The translations under genes and the position numbers were made by a program. 60,802 bases of DNA, taken from contig CAMLYL010000009.1 of the NCBI GenBank assembly GCA_946491665.1, positions 1 through 60,802 of the forward strand, given 5' to 3'. Shown here piece after piece: positions 1 through 8,597 of the stretch; the stretch's first letter is position 1; every line of letters starts with the position of its first letter. Source of the DNA: an uncultured Lachnospiraceae bacterium (lineage in GTDB: Bacteria > Bacillota > Clostridia > Lachnospirales > Lachnospiraceae). The notes under the pieces were generated by a model. The model was not told the origin of the DNA and did not search any database. It saw only the letters and a program-made list of their open reading frames with translations.

Positions 1-6
1 TTTATA

Positions 7-33
7 GTTACGGTGAACGGAGTGAACAGTAAC
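7..33. repeat. Dispersed palindromic repeat, copy 1
   Basis: A 27-base element with inverted ends GTTAC...GTAAC and a central direct repeat GTGAAC-GGA-GTGAAC. A second copy at 8464-8490 differs at one base, and a shorter partial match (GAACAGTAAC) lies at 24765-24774 before carA. All copies are intergenic. It looks like a small REP-type repeat of this genome; its role is unknown. Confidence 0.6.
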
Positions 34-64
34 GATTTATAACGACCGGAGGAAAGGAGTGCGG

Positions 65-244
65 ATGATGACCTTACCGAAGGATCCTGTGATGATGCTC
101 AGTGTCGTTAATACAGAATTAAGAGACCGTTTCCCGACGCTGGAGCGGCTGGCGGCGGCACATATGATGGAGGAACAGGAAATAAAGGCAAAGCTGGAGC
201 AGATCGGCTATCAGTATGATGCGGAGCAGAACCGGTTTGTATAG
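65..244 (+). CDS. DUF4250 domain-containing protein
   Basis: A 59-residue protein with the LPKDP...MMLSVVNTELRD opening and the IGYQYDAEQNRF ending that I associate with the small DUF4250 family of Clostridia. It has no signal peptide or membrane segment, so it should be cytosolic; its function is unknown. A GGAAAGGAG site at 51-59 supports an ATG at 65 or 68; a GTG at 59 lies inside the ribosome binding site and is unlikely. It ends 38 bases before the polymerase gene and may be co-transcribed with it. Family assignment is from memory of the pattern. Confidence 0.75.
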   Translation: MMTLPKDPVMMLSVVNTELRDRFPTLERLAAAHMMEEQEIKAKLEQIGYQYDAEQNRFV

Positions 245-282
245 CGTAAAGCCGATTCCGGCGGAATGGGAGGGCGCAGAAA

Positions 283-1473
283 ATGGATGATCATATTATT
301 TTTCATATTGATGTAAATTCCGCTTATCTGAGTTGGAGCGCCTTAAAGCTGCTGGAGGAAGGGGCCTCCGTGGATATCCGGACGATTCCGGCGATTGTGG
401 GAGGGGATCAGAAAACCCGGCACGGAATTGTGGTGGCGAAATCCATCCCGGCGAAGGCCTGCGGGATTCATACGGCGGAGACGGTTGCCAGCGCCTTAAA
501 GAAGTGTCCGGATCTGCTGATGGTCCCGCCGGATCACACGTATTATAGAAAAAAGAGCCGGATGCTTATGGAATATCTGTCCGGGATCTGTCCCTGCATC
601 GAGCAGGTCAGTGTGGACGAGTGCTATATGGACTATGAGCCGATTCGGGGAAAGTATGGGACGCCGGAAGAGACGGCGGCATTTCTCAAGGACAGTGTAC
701 GTGAAAAGTTTGGATTTACGGTAAATGTTGGAATTTCCGACCGGAAGGTTCTGGCAAAAATGGCTTCTGATTTTAAGAAGCCTGATCTGGTTCATACCCT
801 TTACGTCCGTGAGATCCGGGAGAAGCTGTGGCCTCTTTCCATTGATTCCCTTCATATGTGCGGAAAAAGCAGCGCCGGCCTTTTAAAAAAGATGGGGATC
901 CGCACCATTGGGGATCTGGCAGAAACGGATAAGACCATGGTAGAGAGCTGGCTGAAAAGTCATGGACGCCTTCTCTGGGAGTACGCGAACGGTATCGACG
1001 ATTCTCCGGTGATTTCCCAGCCCGCGAAGGCAAAAGGCGTTGGAAACTCAACCACGATCGCCCATGATGTGACAACGGCAAAGGAAGCTTATGAGATTTT
1101 GAGAAAACTGGCGGAATCTGTCAGCAGCCGTCTGAAAAAGAAGCAGTTTCTGGCAGGACAGGTGAGCACGGAAATTAAATATTCCACATTTCAGTCTGTT
1201 TCCCATCAGACGACGCTTCTGACTGCCACATCGGATGCAGATGCGATTTACCGTCAGGCCTGTGAGCTGTTTGATGAGCTGTGGGACGGAAGCGCCATTC
1301 GTCTTCTGGGGATCCGTACCACCAAACTGGAGGATGAGGGGCAGCCGGTACAGATGAATCTTTTTGAATTTCAGAAGGAGAAAGAGAGTTCGGAAAAGCA
1401 GAAGAAACTGGAGGAGGCCCTGAAGAAAATCCGGAGCCGCTATGGGGATGATGCAGTTCATAAAGGGGTATAG
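283..1473 (+). CDS. dinB: Y-family DNA polymerase (DinB / Pol IV type)
   Basis: A 396-residue translesion polymerase. The N-terminus carries the palm motif HIDVNSAY with metal-binding D10, and SVDECYMD supplies the second acidic pair around D112/E113. A helix-hairpin-helix thumb region follows (KKMGIRTIGDLAETD), then a little-finger domain. Near the C-terminus QMNLF (residues 357-361) fits the beta-clamp binding motif. The length is normal for the family. The start is preceded by GGGAGGGCG. Known role: low-fidelity synthesis across damaged template. No LexA box was recognised upstream. Whether it is Pol IV proper or another clostridial Y-family branch cannot be settled here. Confidence 0.92.
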   Translation: MDDHIIFHIDVNSAYLSWSALKLLEEGASVDIRTIPAIVGGDQKTRHGIVVAKSIPAKACGIHTAETVASALKKCPDLLMVPPDHTYYRKKSRMLMEYLSGICPCIEQVSVDECYMDYEPIRGKYGTPEETAAFLKDSVREKFGFTVNVGISDRKVLAKMASDFKKPDLVHTLYVREIREKLWPLSIDSLHMCGKSSAGLLKKMGIRTIGDLAETDKTMVESWLKSHGRLLWEYANGIDDSPVISQPAKAKGVGNSTTIAHDVTTAKEAYEILRKLAESVSSRLKKKQFLAGQVSTEIKYSTFQSVSHQTTLLTATSDADAIYRQACELFDELWDGSAIRLLGIRTTKLEDEGQPVQMNLFEFQKEKESSEKQKKLEEALKKIRSRYGDDAVHKGV

Positions 1474-1499
1474 GGTATAGGATTATAGGGAAAAAGAAA

Positions 1500-1528
1500 T
1501 TGACATAAATTTAACACTATGTTATCGT
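1500..1528 (+). promoter_or_regulatory. Probable sigma-A promoter of the stn operon
   Basis: TTGACA at 1500-1505 is followed after 17 bases by TATCGT, a 4/6 match to TATAAT. The 5' leader to the start at 1650 is about 115 bases, AT-rich, and contains an 11-base direct repeat catgaaacaaa at 1537-1547 and 1614-1624 that could be a binding site. The -35 is perfect and the -10 weak. Confidence 0.45.
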
Positions 1529-1649
1529 ATTTTTTGCATGAAACAAACTTTTTTTATTCATTTTTCAGAATTGTTTTCAAGGGATACGAAGCTGATTCTG
1601 GAAGTTATGCAAACATGAAACAAATGGTTTTAAAGAAGGGGAATTTGCG

Positions 1650-2177
1650 ATGAACACAGAAAAGAAAAATCCGGCGAACCCGTCCGGACAGGATTTTACG
1701 CTGCTGGCTCCCACACTGGAGAAGTATGCGGCAGTTCCGGGCAGTCTGATCACTATTCTGCAGCAGGCCCAGGAGATTTACGGGTATCTGTCAGAGGATG
1801 CGATCCTGTACATATCTGAGAAGACCGGGATTCTTCCGGCAAAGATTTACGGAGTAGCTACTTTTTATGCCCAGTTCCGGCTGAAACCGGTAGGAAAGTA
1901 TCTGATTATGATGTGCAAGGGAACTGCCTGTCATGTAAATGGTGCGGACCGGGTGCAGGAGGCTGTGGAAGAGCATCTGGGTATTCACGATGGTGATACC
2001 ACGGAGGATGGTATTTTTACACTGAACACGGTAGCCTGTCTTGGCTGCTGCTCTCTGGCTCCCGTTATGATGATTAAGAGTTCTGACGGGGAAGAAACAT
2101 ATGGAAATCTGACAAAAGATTCCGTTGTAAAGATTCTGGACGAGATCCGGAACAGAAAACCAGGGGAGGTGCAGTAG
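1650..2177 (+). CDS. stnA: NuoE/HydC-like [2Fe-2S] subunit, probable StnA
   Basis: A 175-residue thioredoxin-fold electron-transfer subunit. It has the NuoE helical start (LEKYAAVPGSLITILQQAQEIYGYL), the signature GVATFYAQF, and the two cysteine pairs for one [2Fe-2S] cluster: CKGTAC and CLGCC. Known family members pass electrons within the diaphorase modules of complex I, NAD-reducing hydrogenases and Stn transhydrogenases. Its stop codon directly abuts the next gene, a NuoF homologue, so the two are surely co-expressed. The stn name rests on the three-gene context, mainly the GltD-NuoG fusion downstream; by itself it could equally be called nuoE or hydC. Confidence 0.85.
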   Translation: MNTEKKNPANPSGQDFTLLAPTLEKYAAVPGSLITILQQAQEIYGYLSEDAILYISEKTGILPAKIYGVATFYAQFRLKPVGKYLIMMCKGTACHVNGADRVQEAVEEHLGIHDGDTTEDGIFTLNTVACLGCCSLAPVMMIKSSDGEETYGNLTKDSVVKILDEIRNRKPGEVQ

Positions 2178-3932
2178 ATGAAGGTCGTAATCGGACAGGG
2201 AAGCTGCGGCATCGCCAGCGGCGCAAAAAAGACAGAAAGTGAATTCAGAAAACAGCTTGTGGAGCGTGATCTGAAGAATGTGGTACTGGATAAGGCAGGA
2301 TGTATCGGAACCTGTTATCTGGAGCCTATTGTGGATGTATACGGAGATGACGGAGAACTGCAGGCACGCTATGTGAAGGTGCAGCCGGATCGCGTGACAG
2401 CTATTGTGGAAGAGCATCTGATCGGCGGAACGCCGAAAGAGGAATATATGATTTCCGATGAGGATGCGGCGATTCTGAACCGTCAGAAGCGGATTGTTCT
2501 GCGCAACTGCGGTCTGATCAATCCGGAGCGCATTGAGGAATATATGCAGGCGGACGGTTATGAAGCTGCAAAAAAGGCTCTGACGGAGATGACGCCGGAA
2601 GAGGTGATTGAGGAAATAAAGACTGCCGGCTTAAGAGGCCGCGGCGGCGCGGGATTCCCCACCTGGTTTAAATGGAATGCCGCCCGTCAGAGTGCGGGAA
2701 ATGAGAAATATATTGTCTGTAACGCAGACGAGGGCGATCCGGGCGCCTTTATGGACCGAAGCGTCCTGGAGGGTGATCCCAACTCCGTCCTGGAAGGTAT
2801 GATTATCGGCGGCTACGCTATGGGAGCCTGCGAGGGAATTATTTATGTCCGCGCGGAGTATCCTCTGGCAATCGCCCGTCTGGAGACAGCTATTGACCAG
2901 GCCCGTGGGAAGGGATTCCTGGGCAAGGGCGTTTTTGGAACAGACTGGGATTTCGATATCCGGATCAAAGCGGGAGCCGGAGCTTTTGTCTGCGGTGAGG
3001 AGACTGCCCTGATTGCATCTCTGGAGGGCGAACGGGGAATGCCCCGTCTGAAACCGCCCTTCCCGGCCCAGAAGGGATACTGGCAGAAGCCTACCAATAT
3101 TAATAACGTGGAAACTTATGCCAATGTGGCATGGATTATTCTTCATGGCGGCGAGGCCTTTGCGGCCTATGGTTCCGGTCCCAGTAAGGGAAATAAAGTA
3201 TTTGCCCTGGCCGGAAAGATTAAAAAAGGCGGTCTGGTGGAGGTTCCCATGGGGCTGTCTCTGCGGGATGTGATCTATAAGACCGGCGGCGGAATCAAGA
3301 ATGACAAAGAGTTCAAAGCCGTTCAGATGGGCGGCCCTTCCGGCGGATGTATTCCGGCAGAACTGATCGATACTCCCGTTACTTATGAGGATATCAATAA
3401 GACAGGAGCTATTGTCGGATCCGGCGGTATGATTGTCATGGACGAAAATACCTGTATGGTGGATATGGCCCGCTACTTCCTGGATTTTACCCAGAAGGAG
3501 TCCTGCGGCAAATGCAATTACTGCCGTCTGGGAACCAAGCGTATGCTGGAAATCCTGGAGCGGATTACCAACGGTGAAGGCCGTGACGGTGATATTGAGC
3601 TTCTGGAGGAACTTGCGGAGAAGATCCGTGACGGCGCTATGTGCGGTCTGGGTCAGACAGCGCCCAACCCGGTGCTGACCACTCTGAAGTATTTCCGCAA
3701 TGAATACGAGGATCATATTTATAATCATAAATGTACTGCGAAATCATGTAAGGCGCTGATTTCCTACCATATCACTGACAAGTGTGTCGGATGTACCCTG
3801 TGTGCCCGCCAGTGCCCTGTAAATGCGATTTCGGGAACGGTGAAGCAGCAGCATACAATCGACCCTGAAGCATGTATCAAGTGCGGCAAGTGCGCGGAGA
3901 ACTGTAAGTTCGGCGCAATTGAGATTCAGTAG
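2178..3932 (+). CDS. stnB: NuoF/HydB-like NADH-binding flavoprotein, probable StnB
   Basis: A 584-residue protein. In order: an N-terminal thioredoxin-like [2Fe-2S] domain (GSCGIASG, CIGTCYLEP); the FMN/NADH-binding NuoF core with GRGGAGFP near residue 153 and NADEGDPGAF; a SLBB-like segment; a [4Fe-4S] motif ESCGKCNYC near residue 440 with a later Cys; and a C-terminal two-cluster ferredoxin (CVGCTLCARQCP, CIKCGKCAENC). This domain set matches HydB/StnB and is longer than plain NuoF. It should bind FMN and NAD(H) and be the bifurcation or confurcation site in Stn-type enzymes. The gene follows stnA with no gap, with AGGGGAGGTG before the ATG. Confidence 0.88.
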   Translation: MKVVIGQGSCGIASGAKKTESEFRKQLVERDLKNVVLDKAGCIGTCYLEPIVDVYGDDGELQARYVKVQPDRVTAIVEEHLIGGTPKEEYMISDEDAAILNRQKRIVLRNCGLINPERIEEYMQADGYEAAKKALTEMTPEEVIEEIKTAGLRGRGGAGFPTWFKWNAARQSAGNEKYIVCNADEGDPGAFMDRSVLEGDPNSVLEGMIIGGYAMGACEGIIYVRAEYPLAIARLETAIDQARGKGFLGKGVFGTDWDFDIRIKAGAGAFVCGEETALIASLEGERGMPRLKPPFPAQKGYWQKPTNINNVETYANVAWIILHGGEAFAAYGSGPSKGNKVFALAGKIKKGGLVEVPMGLSLRDVIYKTGGGIKNDKEFKAVQMGGPSGGCIPAELIDTPVTYEDINKTGAIVGSGGMIVMDENTCMVDMARYFLDFTQKESCGKCNYCRLGTKRMLEILERITNGEGRDGDIELLEELAEKIRDGAMCGLGQTAPNPVLTTLKYFRNEYEDHIYNHKCTAKSCKALISYHITDKCVGCTLCARQCPVNAISGTVKQQHTIDPEACIKCGKCAENCKFGAIEIQ

Positions 3933-3946
3933 GAGGTGTGAGGAAA

Positions 3947-6900
3947 ATGGTAAAACAGTACAGAATCAATATTGACGGAAAAGAAGTGACCGCTCTGCCG
4001 GGACAGACGATCCTGCAGGTGGCCAGAGAAAATGATATTTTTATCCCCACCCTCTGTTATGATGAGCGGATGGAGATTTATGGAGCCTGCGGCCTCTGTG
4101 TGGTAGAGGTGGAGGGCAATCCGAAGCTTTTAAAAGCCTGCGCGACAGAGGTTGCGCCCAATATGATTATCCATACAAAGAGCAAAAGGATTGAGGAGTC
4201 CAGGAAGACGAATCTGGAACTGCTCCTGTCCAACCATGTAGGAGACTGCCGTCCTCCCTGTGTGAAGAACTGTCCGGCTGAGACTGACTGCCAGGGCTAT
4301 GTGGGGCTGATTTCTGAGGGACGTTACCGGGAAGCGCTGGAGCTGATCAAGGAGAAGATTCCGCTTCCGGCTTCCATTGGACGTGTCTGCCCTCATCCCT
4401 GTGAGCAGGCCTGCCGCCGCGGCCTTGTAGAAGAACCGGTGGCCATCGCCAGTCTGAAGCGTTTTGCGGCAGATCTGGATATGGACGGCGAGACCTATCT
4501 GCCGGACTGTGCAGAGGATACCGGAAAAACAGTCGCTGTGATCGGCGGAGGCCCTTACGGACTTTCCATGGCATATTTCCTGCGCAGAAAGGGCCATGCG
4601 GTAACTGTTTTTGAGGCAATGCCTTATGCGGGAGGTATGCTCCGCTATGGTATTCCGGAGTATCGTCTTCCCAAGGAAGTGCTGGAGGAGGAGGTTTCCC
4701 TGATCCGTGAGATGGGTGTGGAAATCCGTACAAACACCAGAGTCGGAAAGGATATTTCCTTTGATTCCATTCGTGAGAATTATGACGCGGTCTGCATCGG
4801 TATCGGCGCATGGAAGTCTACCGGAGTGCGCTGTGAGGGCGAAGACCTTCCCGGAGTGATCGGCGGTATTGATTTCCTTGGCAAAATTGAGCGCAATGAG
4901 CCTTTTGTCATGGGCAAAAAGGTAGCTATTGTCGGCGGCGGAAATACAGCCATGGATGCCTGCCGCAGCGCGGTGCGCATGGGCGCTGATGAAGTATACA
5001 ATATTTACCGCCGGACCAAAGATGAGATGCCTGCGGATATGGTAGAGATCGAAGAGGCCGAGGAAGAGGGCGTTATTTTCAGGAATCTGAGAAATCCGCT
5101 GAAGATCCACGCAGGTGAGGACGGCCGGGTGGCTTCCATGACCCTGCAGGTTATGGAACTGGGCGAGCCCGATGCCAGCGGCAGACGTTCCCCCAGGGCA
5201 GTGGAAGGCTGCACGGAAGAGCTTGAGGTGGACATGGTGATTCTCGCCATCGGACAGGCTGTGAATCCGGAAGGAATTACCGGCGTAGAGTTTACCAGAA
5301 AGAACGGTATTGTTTATGACAAAGATACCTTTATGACAGCGATTCCCGGCGTATTTGCCGGCGGTGACTGCGGCAATGACAAGATCTCCATTGCGGTAGA
5401 ATCTATCTCTGACGCCAGAAAGGGCAGTGACGTGGTAGATTCCTATCTGGCCGGGGAGACAGTTCCCTATCGTCCGGAGTTCATTGTAAAACGTGATGAT
5501 ATTACAGAAAAGACCTTTGAGGACAGAGAGCGCCAGTGCCGTCCGGTGATGGCTCAGCTTTCCCCGGAGGAGAGAAAAGATAATTTTATCGAGGTAGTGA
5601 AGGGATACACCGAGGAGCAGGCAAGAACGGAGGCTTCCCGCTGTCTGGAGTGCGGCTGCCACGATTATTATGAATGTAAGCTGGTGAATTATGCAAACCA
5701 GTATAATGTAAAGCCGGAGCGGATTGCGGGCGATATCCACCGGACAGAGTTTGAGGATCCTCATCCGTATATTGAGAGAGATCCCAATAAGTGTATTCTC
5801 TGCGGTCTCTGTGTCCGTGCCTGTGAGGAGGTTATGGGCGTGGGAGCTCTGGGATTTGTACAGCGGGGATTTGATACCGTTGTGCTTCCTGCGCTTGGAA
5901 AGCATCTTTCTGATACCGGCTGTATCTCCTGCGGACAGTGCGTCAGCGTCTGCCCTACAGGAGCGTTGCAGGAGCATCTTCCCATGAAGAAGCAGATTCC
6001 TCTCCAGACAGAGGAGACAGATACGATCTGCGGGTTCTGTTCTGTGGGCTGTTCTGTGAAGACCGAGACCTGCGGTACTCTGGCGGTGAAGGCCGTTCCG
6101 GATCCCGAGGGACCGGTAAATCAGGGTGTGCTCTGCAAGGGAGGTAAGTTCGGATTTTCTTCCTTCAGTAAGGAAGAGAATAAGCTTCAGGTTCCTCTGA
6201 TGAAGAAAGCAGGAGGCTGCACCGGATGTGCTTCCGCTGGAGACGGCGCTGCCTGTGCAGCGACAGCTTCTCTCTGCGAGACCAGCTATCATGACGGACT
6301 GATGCTGACTGCAAAATCTGTAGAATCCGCAGCAAGACGCTACGGCAGTGATGCTGTTGCGATTGCGGTATCCGACCGCTTTACCACGGAGGAAGCTTAT
6401 GTGGCGAAGAAGCTGGCTGACCGTCTGGGCGCCAGGATTTTCAGTTTCAACAACCGCGCCTGCGGACTGGAGCCGGTGCTGGGACTGAATTCCACACCGA
6501 ATACCATCGATGAGCTGATGAGCACAGAAGTAATTCTGGCTGTGGGATTTGACGCTGCCGCAAACCAGGTAATGCGTGTAAAACTGATGAACGCTGCAAA
6601 GGCGGGAGCGAAGGTTGTTCTGATCAATCCGAAAGGGTATGAGCAGGATCATATGAGCTTTGTGACAAAAGCAGTATATACAGAAAATAATCTGGGCTTC
6701 CTGAAACAGATCGCGAAGGCGCTGGTAACAGAGGAGACCGGAAAACTGGAGGGATACCGGAAGTTTGCTTCTTCCCTGAAGGGAGTAAAGGTTTCTGAGG
6801 AAGCTCAGGAGATCGCGGAACTTTATGCGGGTGCAAAGAAGGCCATGATTGTCTTCCAGCAGAACGTAGTTTCTGTATCCTGCGCGTCACTGCTGGCGGA

Positions 6901-7477
6901 TATCGCAGTGATTTCCGGACATATCGGAAGCCCCCGGGACGGCATTCTGATGGTGAAGTCCAAAAACAACAGCCAGGGTCTTGTGGATCTTGGGATCACA
7001 GCCGGCGCTGAGGCGCTGGACGGCGTGAAGGCGCTTCTTGTATTCGGTCAGAATCCGGATGCGGAGCTGCTGAAAGGCGTGGAGTTCCTTATGGTCAGCG
7101 ACACTCATCTGACTCCTGCGGCGGCCGGAGCGGATGTGGTTCTGCCGGGAAGCGCGCCGATTTCCGCAGACGGAAGTTATATCAATACCGAGCGCCGTTT
7201 CCAGATGACTAATCCCGCTCTGGAGCCCACTGTACTCTTCAATAACTGGCAGCTTATGTGTGAGCTGGCAGCTACACTGGAGATGGAGCTTCCCTATGAT
7301 TCCGTGGAGGATATCATGGCGGAGATGAACACAGAGCTTCTCTGGTACCGTGACGCTTCCGAGGGCGAGGTAATGGGAGGAGTCCTGACACCGGCAAAGA
7401 AAACGCTGGTTCCGGTGGAGGATGATGCATTCGCAGACCCCATGAAAAACACAGACTATTTAAAAGATATCATGTAA
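3947..7477 (+). CDS. stnC: GltD-NuoG fusion iron-sulfur flavoprotein, probable StnC
   Basis: A protein of about 1,176 residues built from modules: a [2Fe-2S] ferredoxin (CYDERMEIYGACGLC), a cysteine-rich linker (CRPPCVKNCP, CPHPCEQAC), a GltD/NfnB-like flavoprotein with FAD motif GGGPYGLSMAYF near residue 198, NADPH motif GGGNTAMDACRSA near 329 and AGGDC near 466, two [4Fe-4S] clusters (CILCGLCVRAC near 617, CISCGQCVSVC near 660), then a NuoG-like domain opening with CGFCSVGC. No [FeFe]-hydrogenase H-cluster motifs are present. With stnAB this matches the Stn ferredoxin-dependent NADH:NADP+ oxidoreductase described from Sporomusa. AGGAGGTG at 3931-3938 favours the ATG at 3947 over a GTG at 3938. 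The molybdopterin-like domain is probably structural, as in NuoG. Confidence 0.82.
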   Translation: MVKQYRINIDGKEVTALPGQTILQVARENDIFIPTLCYDERMEIYGACGLCVVEVEGNPKLLKACATEVAPNMIIHTKSKRIEESRKTNLELLLSNHVGDCRPPCVKNCPAETDCQGYVGLISEGRYREALELIKEKIPLPASIGRVCPHPCEQACRRGLVEEPVAIASLKRFAADLDMDGETYLPDCAEDTGKTVAVIGGGPYGLSMAYFLRRKGHAVTVFEAMPYAGGMLRYGIPEYRLPKEVLEEEVSLIREMGVEIRTNTRVGKDISFDSIRENYDAVCIGIGAWKSTGVRCEGEDLPGVIGGIDFLGKIERNEPFVMGKKVAIVGGGNTAMDACRSAVRMGADEVYNIYRRTKDEMPADMVEIEEAEEEGVIFRNLRNPLKIHAGEDGRVASMTLQVMELGEPDASGRRSPRAVEGCTEELEVDMVILAIGQAVNPEGITGVEFTRKNGIVYDKDTFMTAIPGVFAGGDCGNDKISIAVESISDARKGSDVVDSYLAGETVPYRPEFIVKRDDITEKTFEDRERQCRPVMAQLSPEERKDNFIEVVKGYTEEQARTEASRCLECGCHDYYECKLVNYANQYNVKPERIAGDIHRTEFEDPHPYIERDPNKCILCGLCVRACEEVMGVGALGFVQRGFDTVVLPALGKHLSDTGCISCGQCVSVCPTGALQEHLPMKKQIPLQTEETDTICGFCSVGCSVKTETCGTLAVKAVPDPEGPVNQGVLCKGGKFGFSSFSKEENKLQVPLMKKAGGCTGCASAGDGAACAATASLCETSYHDGLMLTAKSVESAARRYGSDAVAIAVSDRFTTEEAYVAKKLADRLGARIFSFNNRACGLEPVLGLNSTPNTIDELMSTEVILAVGFDAAANQVMRVKLMNAAKAGAKVVLINPKGYEQDHMSFVTKAVYTENNLGFLKQIAKALVTEETGKLEGYRKFASSLKGVKVSEEAQEIAELYAGAKKAMIVFQQNVVSVSCASLLADIAVISGHIGSPRDGILMVKSKNNSQGLVDLGITAGAEALDGVKALLVFGQNPDAELLKGVEFLMVSDTHLTPAAAGADVVLPGSAPISADGSYINTERRFQMTNPALEPTVLFNNWQLMCELAATLEMELPYDSVEDIMAEMNTELLWYRDASEGEVMGGVLTPAKKTLVPVEDDAFADPMKNTDYLKDIM

Positions 7478-7491
7478 GACACCAGGGACAA

Positions 7492-7541
7492 AAGACCCGC
7501 ACTCACGTTATGCTTGCATATAAGTGAGTGCGGGTCTTTTT
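7492..7541 (+). terminator. Rho-independent terminator after stnC
   Basis: A 14-bp stem agacccgcactcac / gtgagtgcgggtct with a 17-base loop is followed by a run of five T. It lies 16 bases after the stnC stop and ends the operon. Confidence 0.92.
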
Positions 7542-7956
7542 GGCCCGTTCCAGCATGAGGAAGGAGCGGGGGAGGGGCCCCGCGGAATCCGGTTTCAAGA
7601 TCTGTTGCGGACAAAAATTGCATTGAATGATGCTGATTACGGATGAAAATGAGAAAGTTGCAATCATAACTGTATCTAGTCCTTCCGGTGTCTGTCGCAT
7701 GTGGTCCCGGATCAGCCGGAGCGCCATTTTCATAAAAATGCTGGAAATCCGGACAGAATTACTTCTGGAAACAACTTGCAAAATTCTATAAAACCGTGTA
7801 AGATAGATTGCGGAAATTAAATACAGAATTCAGAGACACAAAATGTCACCCTGCTATTGTCAGACGGCGGGGCTGGCATTTTTTTGTTTTACAGAAAATT
7901 TTTTGTAAAGCAGAAACACTCTGATTTCCAGAAGAAAAAGAAATGGAGGAAGAAAA
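7542..7956. other. Intergenic region with one hairpin
   Basis: No gene could be supported in these 415 bases. At 7841-7886 a GC-rich imperfect stem (aaatgtcaccctgc / gcggggctggcattt) is followed by seven T, which looks like a terminator or attenuator upstream of the DUF2798-like gene. A 92-codon reading frame on the minus strand (7503-7781) overlaps the stnC terminator and has no convincing start or family. Confidence 0.5.
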
Positions 7957-8427
7957 ATGCCTGAAACAAAAAAAGAAACTGTAATATTTACTGCGATTAC
8001 GGCCTGGATTATGGTGTATATTATGACACTTTATAACAATGTATGGAATACGGGAGTTTTTACAAATGGTTCCTTCCTGAATGCCCTGACTGGCATGTGG
8101 GTGGAGTTTGTAATTATTTTTTTCTGTGCATATTTTATTTCAAGCCGTGTGGCGAAATATTTCGCTTTCCGGATCGTCCGGCAGACAGACCGGCCAATCA
8201 TTATTATTTTTGCAATTCAGATTTTTACGGTGGTATCCCAGATGGCGCTGGCGAGTATTCCAGGTGTATATCATGGCTATGGATTTACAGATCAGTTCAT
8301 CCCGGATTATCTGATTACTTACTGCAGAAATTTTGTGATGGCTCTTCCGGTGCAGTTGTTTATTGCCGGTCCTGCAGCGCGGAATCTTTTCCGGCTGATG
8401 TTCCGGCGGAAGAAAAAGAAGCAGTAA
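7957..8427 (+). CDS. DUF2798-like integral membrane protein
   Basis: A 156-residue protein with about four transmembrane segments: residues ~10-28 (FTAITAWIMVYIMTLYNNVW), ~45-65 (MWVEFVIIFFCAYFISSRVA), ~85-105 (IIIIFAIQIFTVVSQMALA) and ~125-145 (RNFVMALPVQLFIAGPAAR). The C-terminal tail is strongly basic (RRKKKKQ), typical of a cytoplasmic end. The pattern fits the DUF2798 family, which occurs as one or two hairpin units; its function is not known. A GGAGGAAG site precedes the ATG. No partner gene was identified. Confidence 0.7.
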   Translation: MPETKKETVIFTAITAWIMVYIMTLYNNVWNTGVFTNGSFLNALTGMWVEFVIIFFCAYFISSRVAKYFAFRIVRQTDRPIIIIFAIQIFTVVSQMALASIPGVYHGYGFTDQFIPDYLITYCRNFVMALPVQLFIAGPAARNLFRLMFRRKKKKQ

Positions 8428-8463
8428 GACTGTTCCTGCAGATATTGACATGGGAGTCTGTCA

Positions 8464-8490
8464 GTTACTGTGAACGGAGTGAACAGTAAC
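8464..8490. repeat. Dispersed palindromic repeat, copy 2
   Basis: Nearly identical to the element at 7-33, with perfect 8-base inverted ends GTTACTGT / ACAGTAAC around the GTGAAC direct repeat. It sits just downstream of the DUF2798-like gene, where a transcript-end hairpin would be expected, but lacks a T-run. Confidence 0.6.
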
Positions 8491-8597
8491 GTCTGTCATT
8501 GAAAAAAGCTGTATTTTATGTTTTTAGGGGTAGACAAAGTTCTGGAGTGAAGGGTAAAATATAATTGATATTTCTGCGTAGCAGGGGGAGAAAAGAG

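Noticed and set aside
4130..6652. 840-codon open frame on the minus strand
   Set aside because: It is antisense to stnC, whose domains are unambiguous; the product is low-complexity His/Leu/Arg text with no family.
3947..7477. [FeFe]-hydrogenase or formate dehydrogenase catalytic subunit
   Set aside because: H-cluster motifs (TSCCPxW, MPCxxKxxE) are absent, and no catalytic Cys or Sec context of formate dehydrogenase is seen; the NuoG-like domain is better explained as structural.
7503..7781. 92-codon minus-strand gene
   Set aside because: It overlaps a terminator, lacks a good ribosome site and resembles no family.
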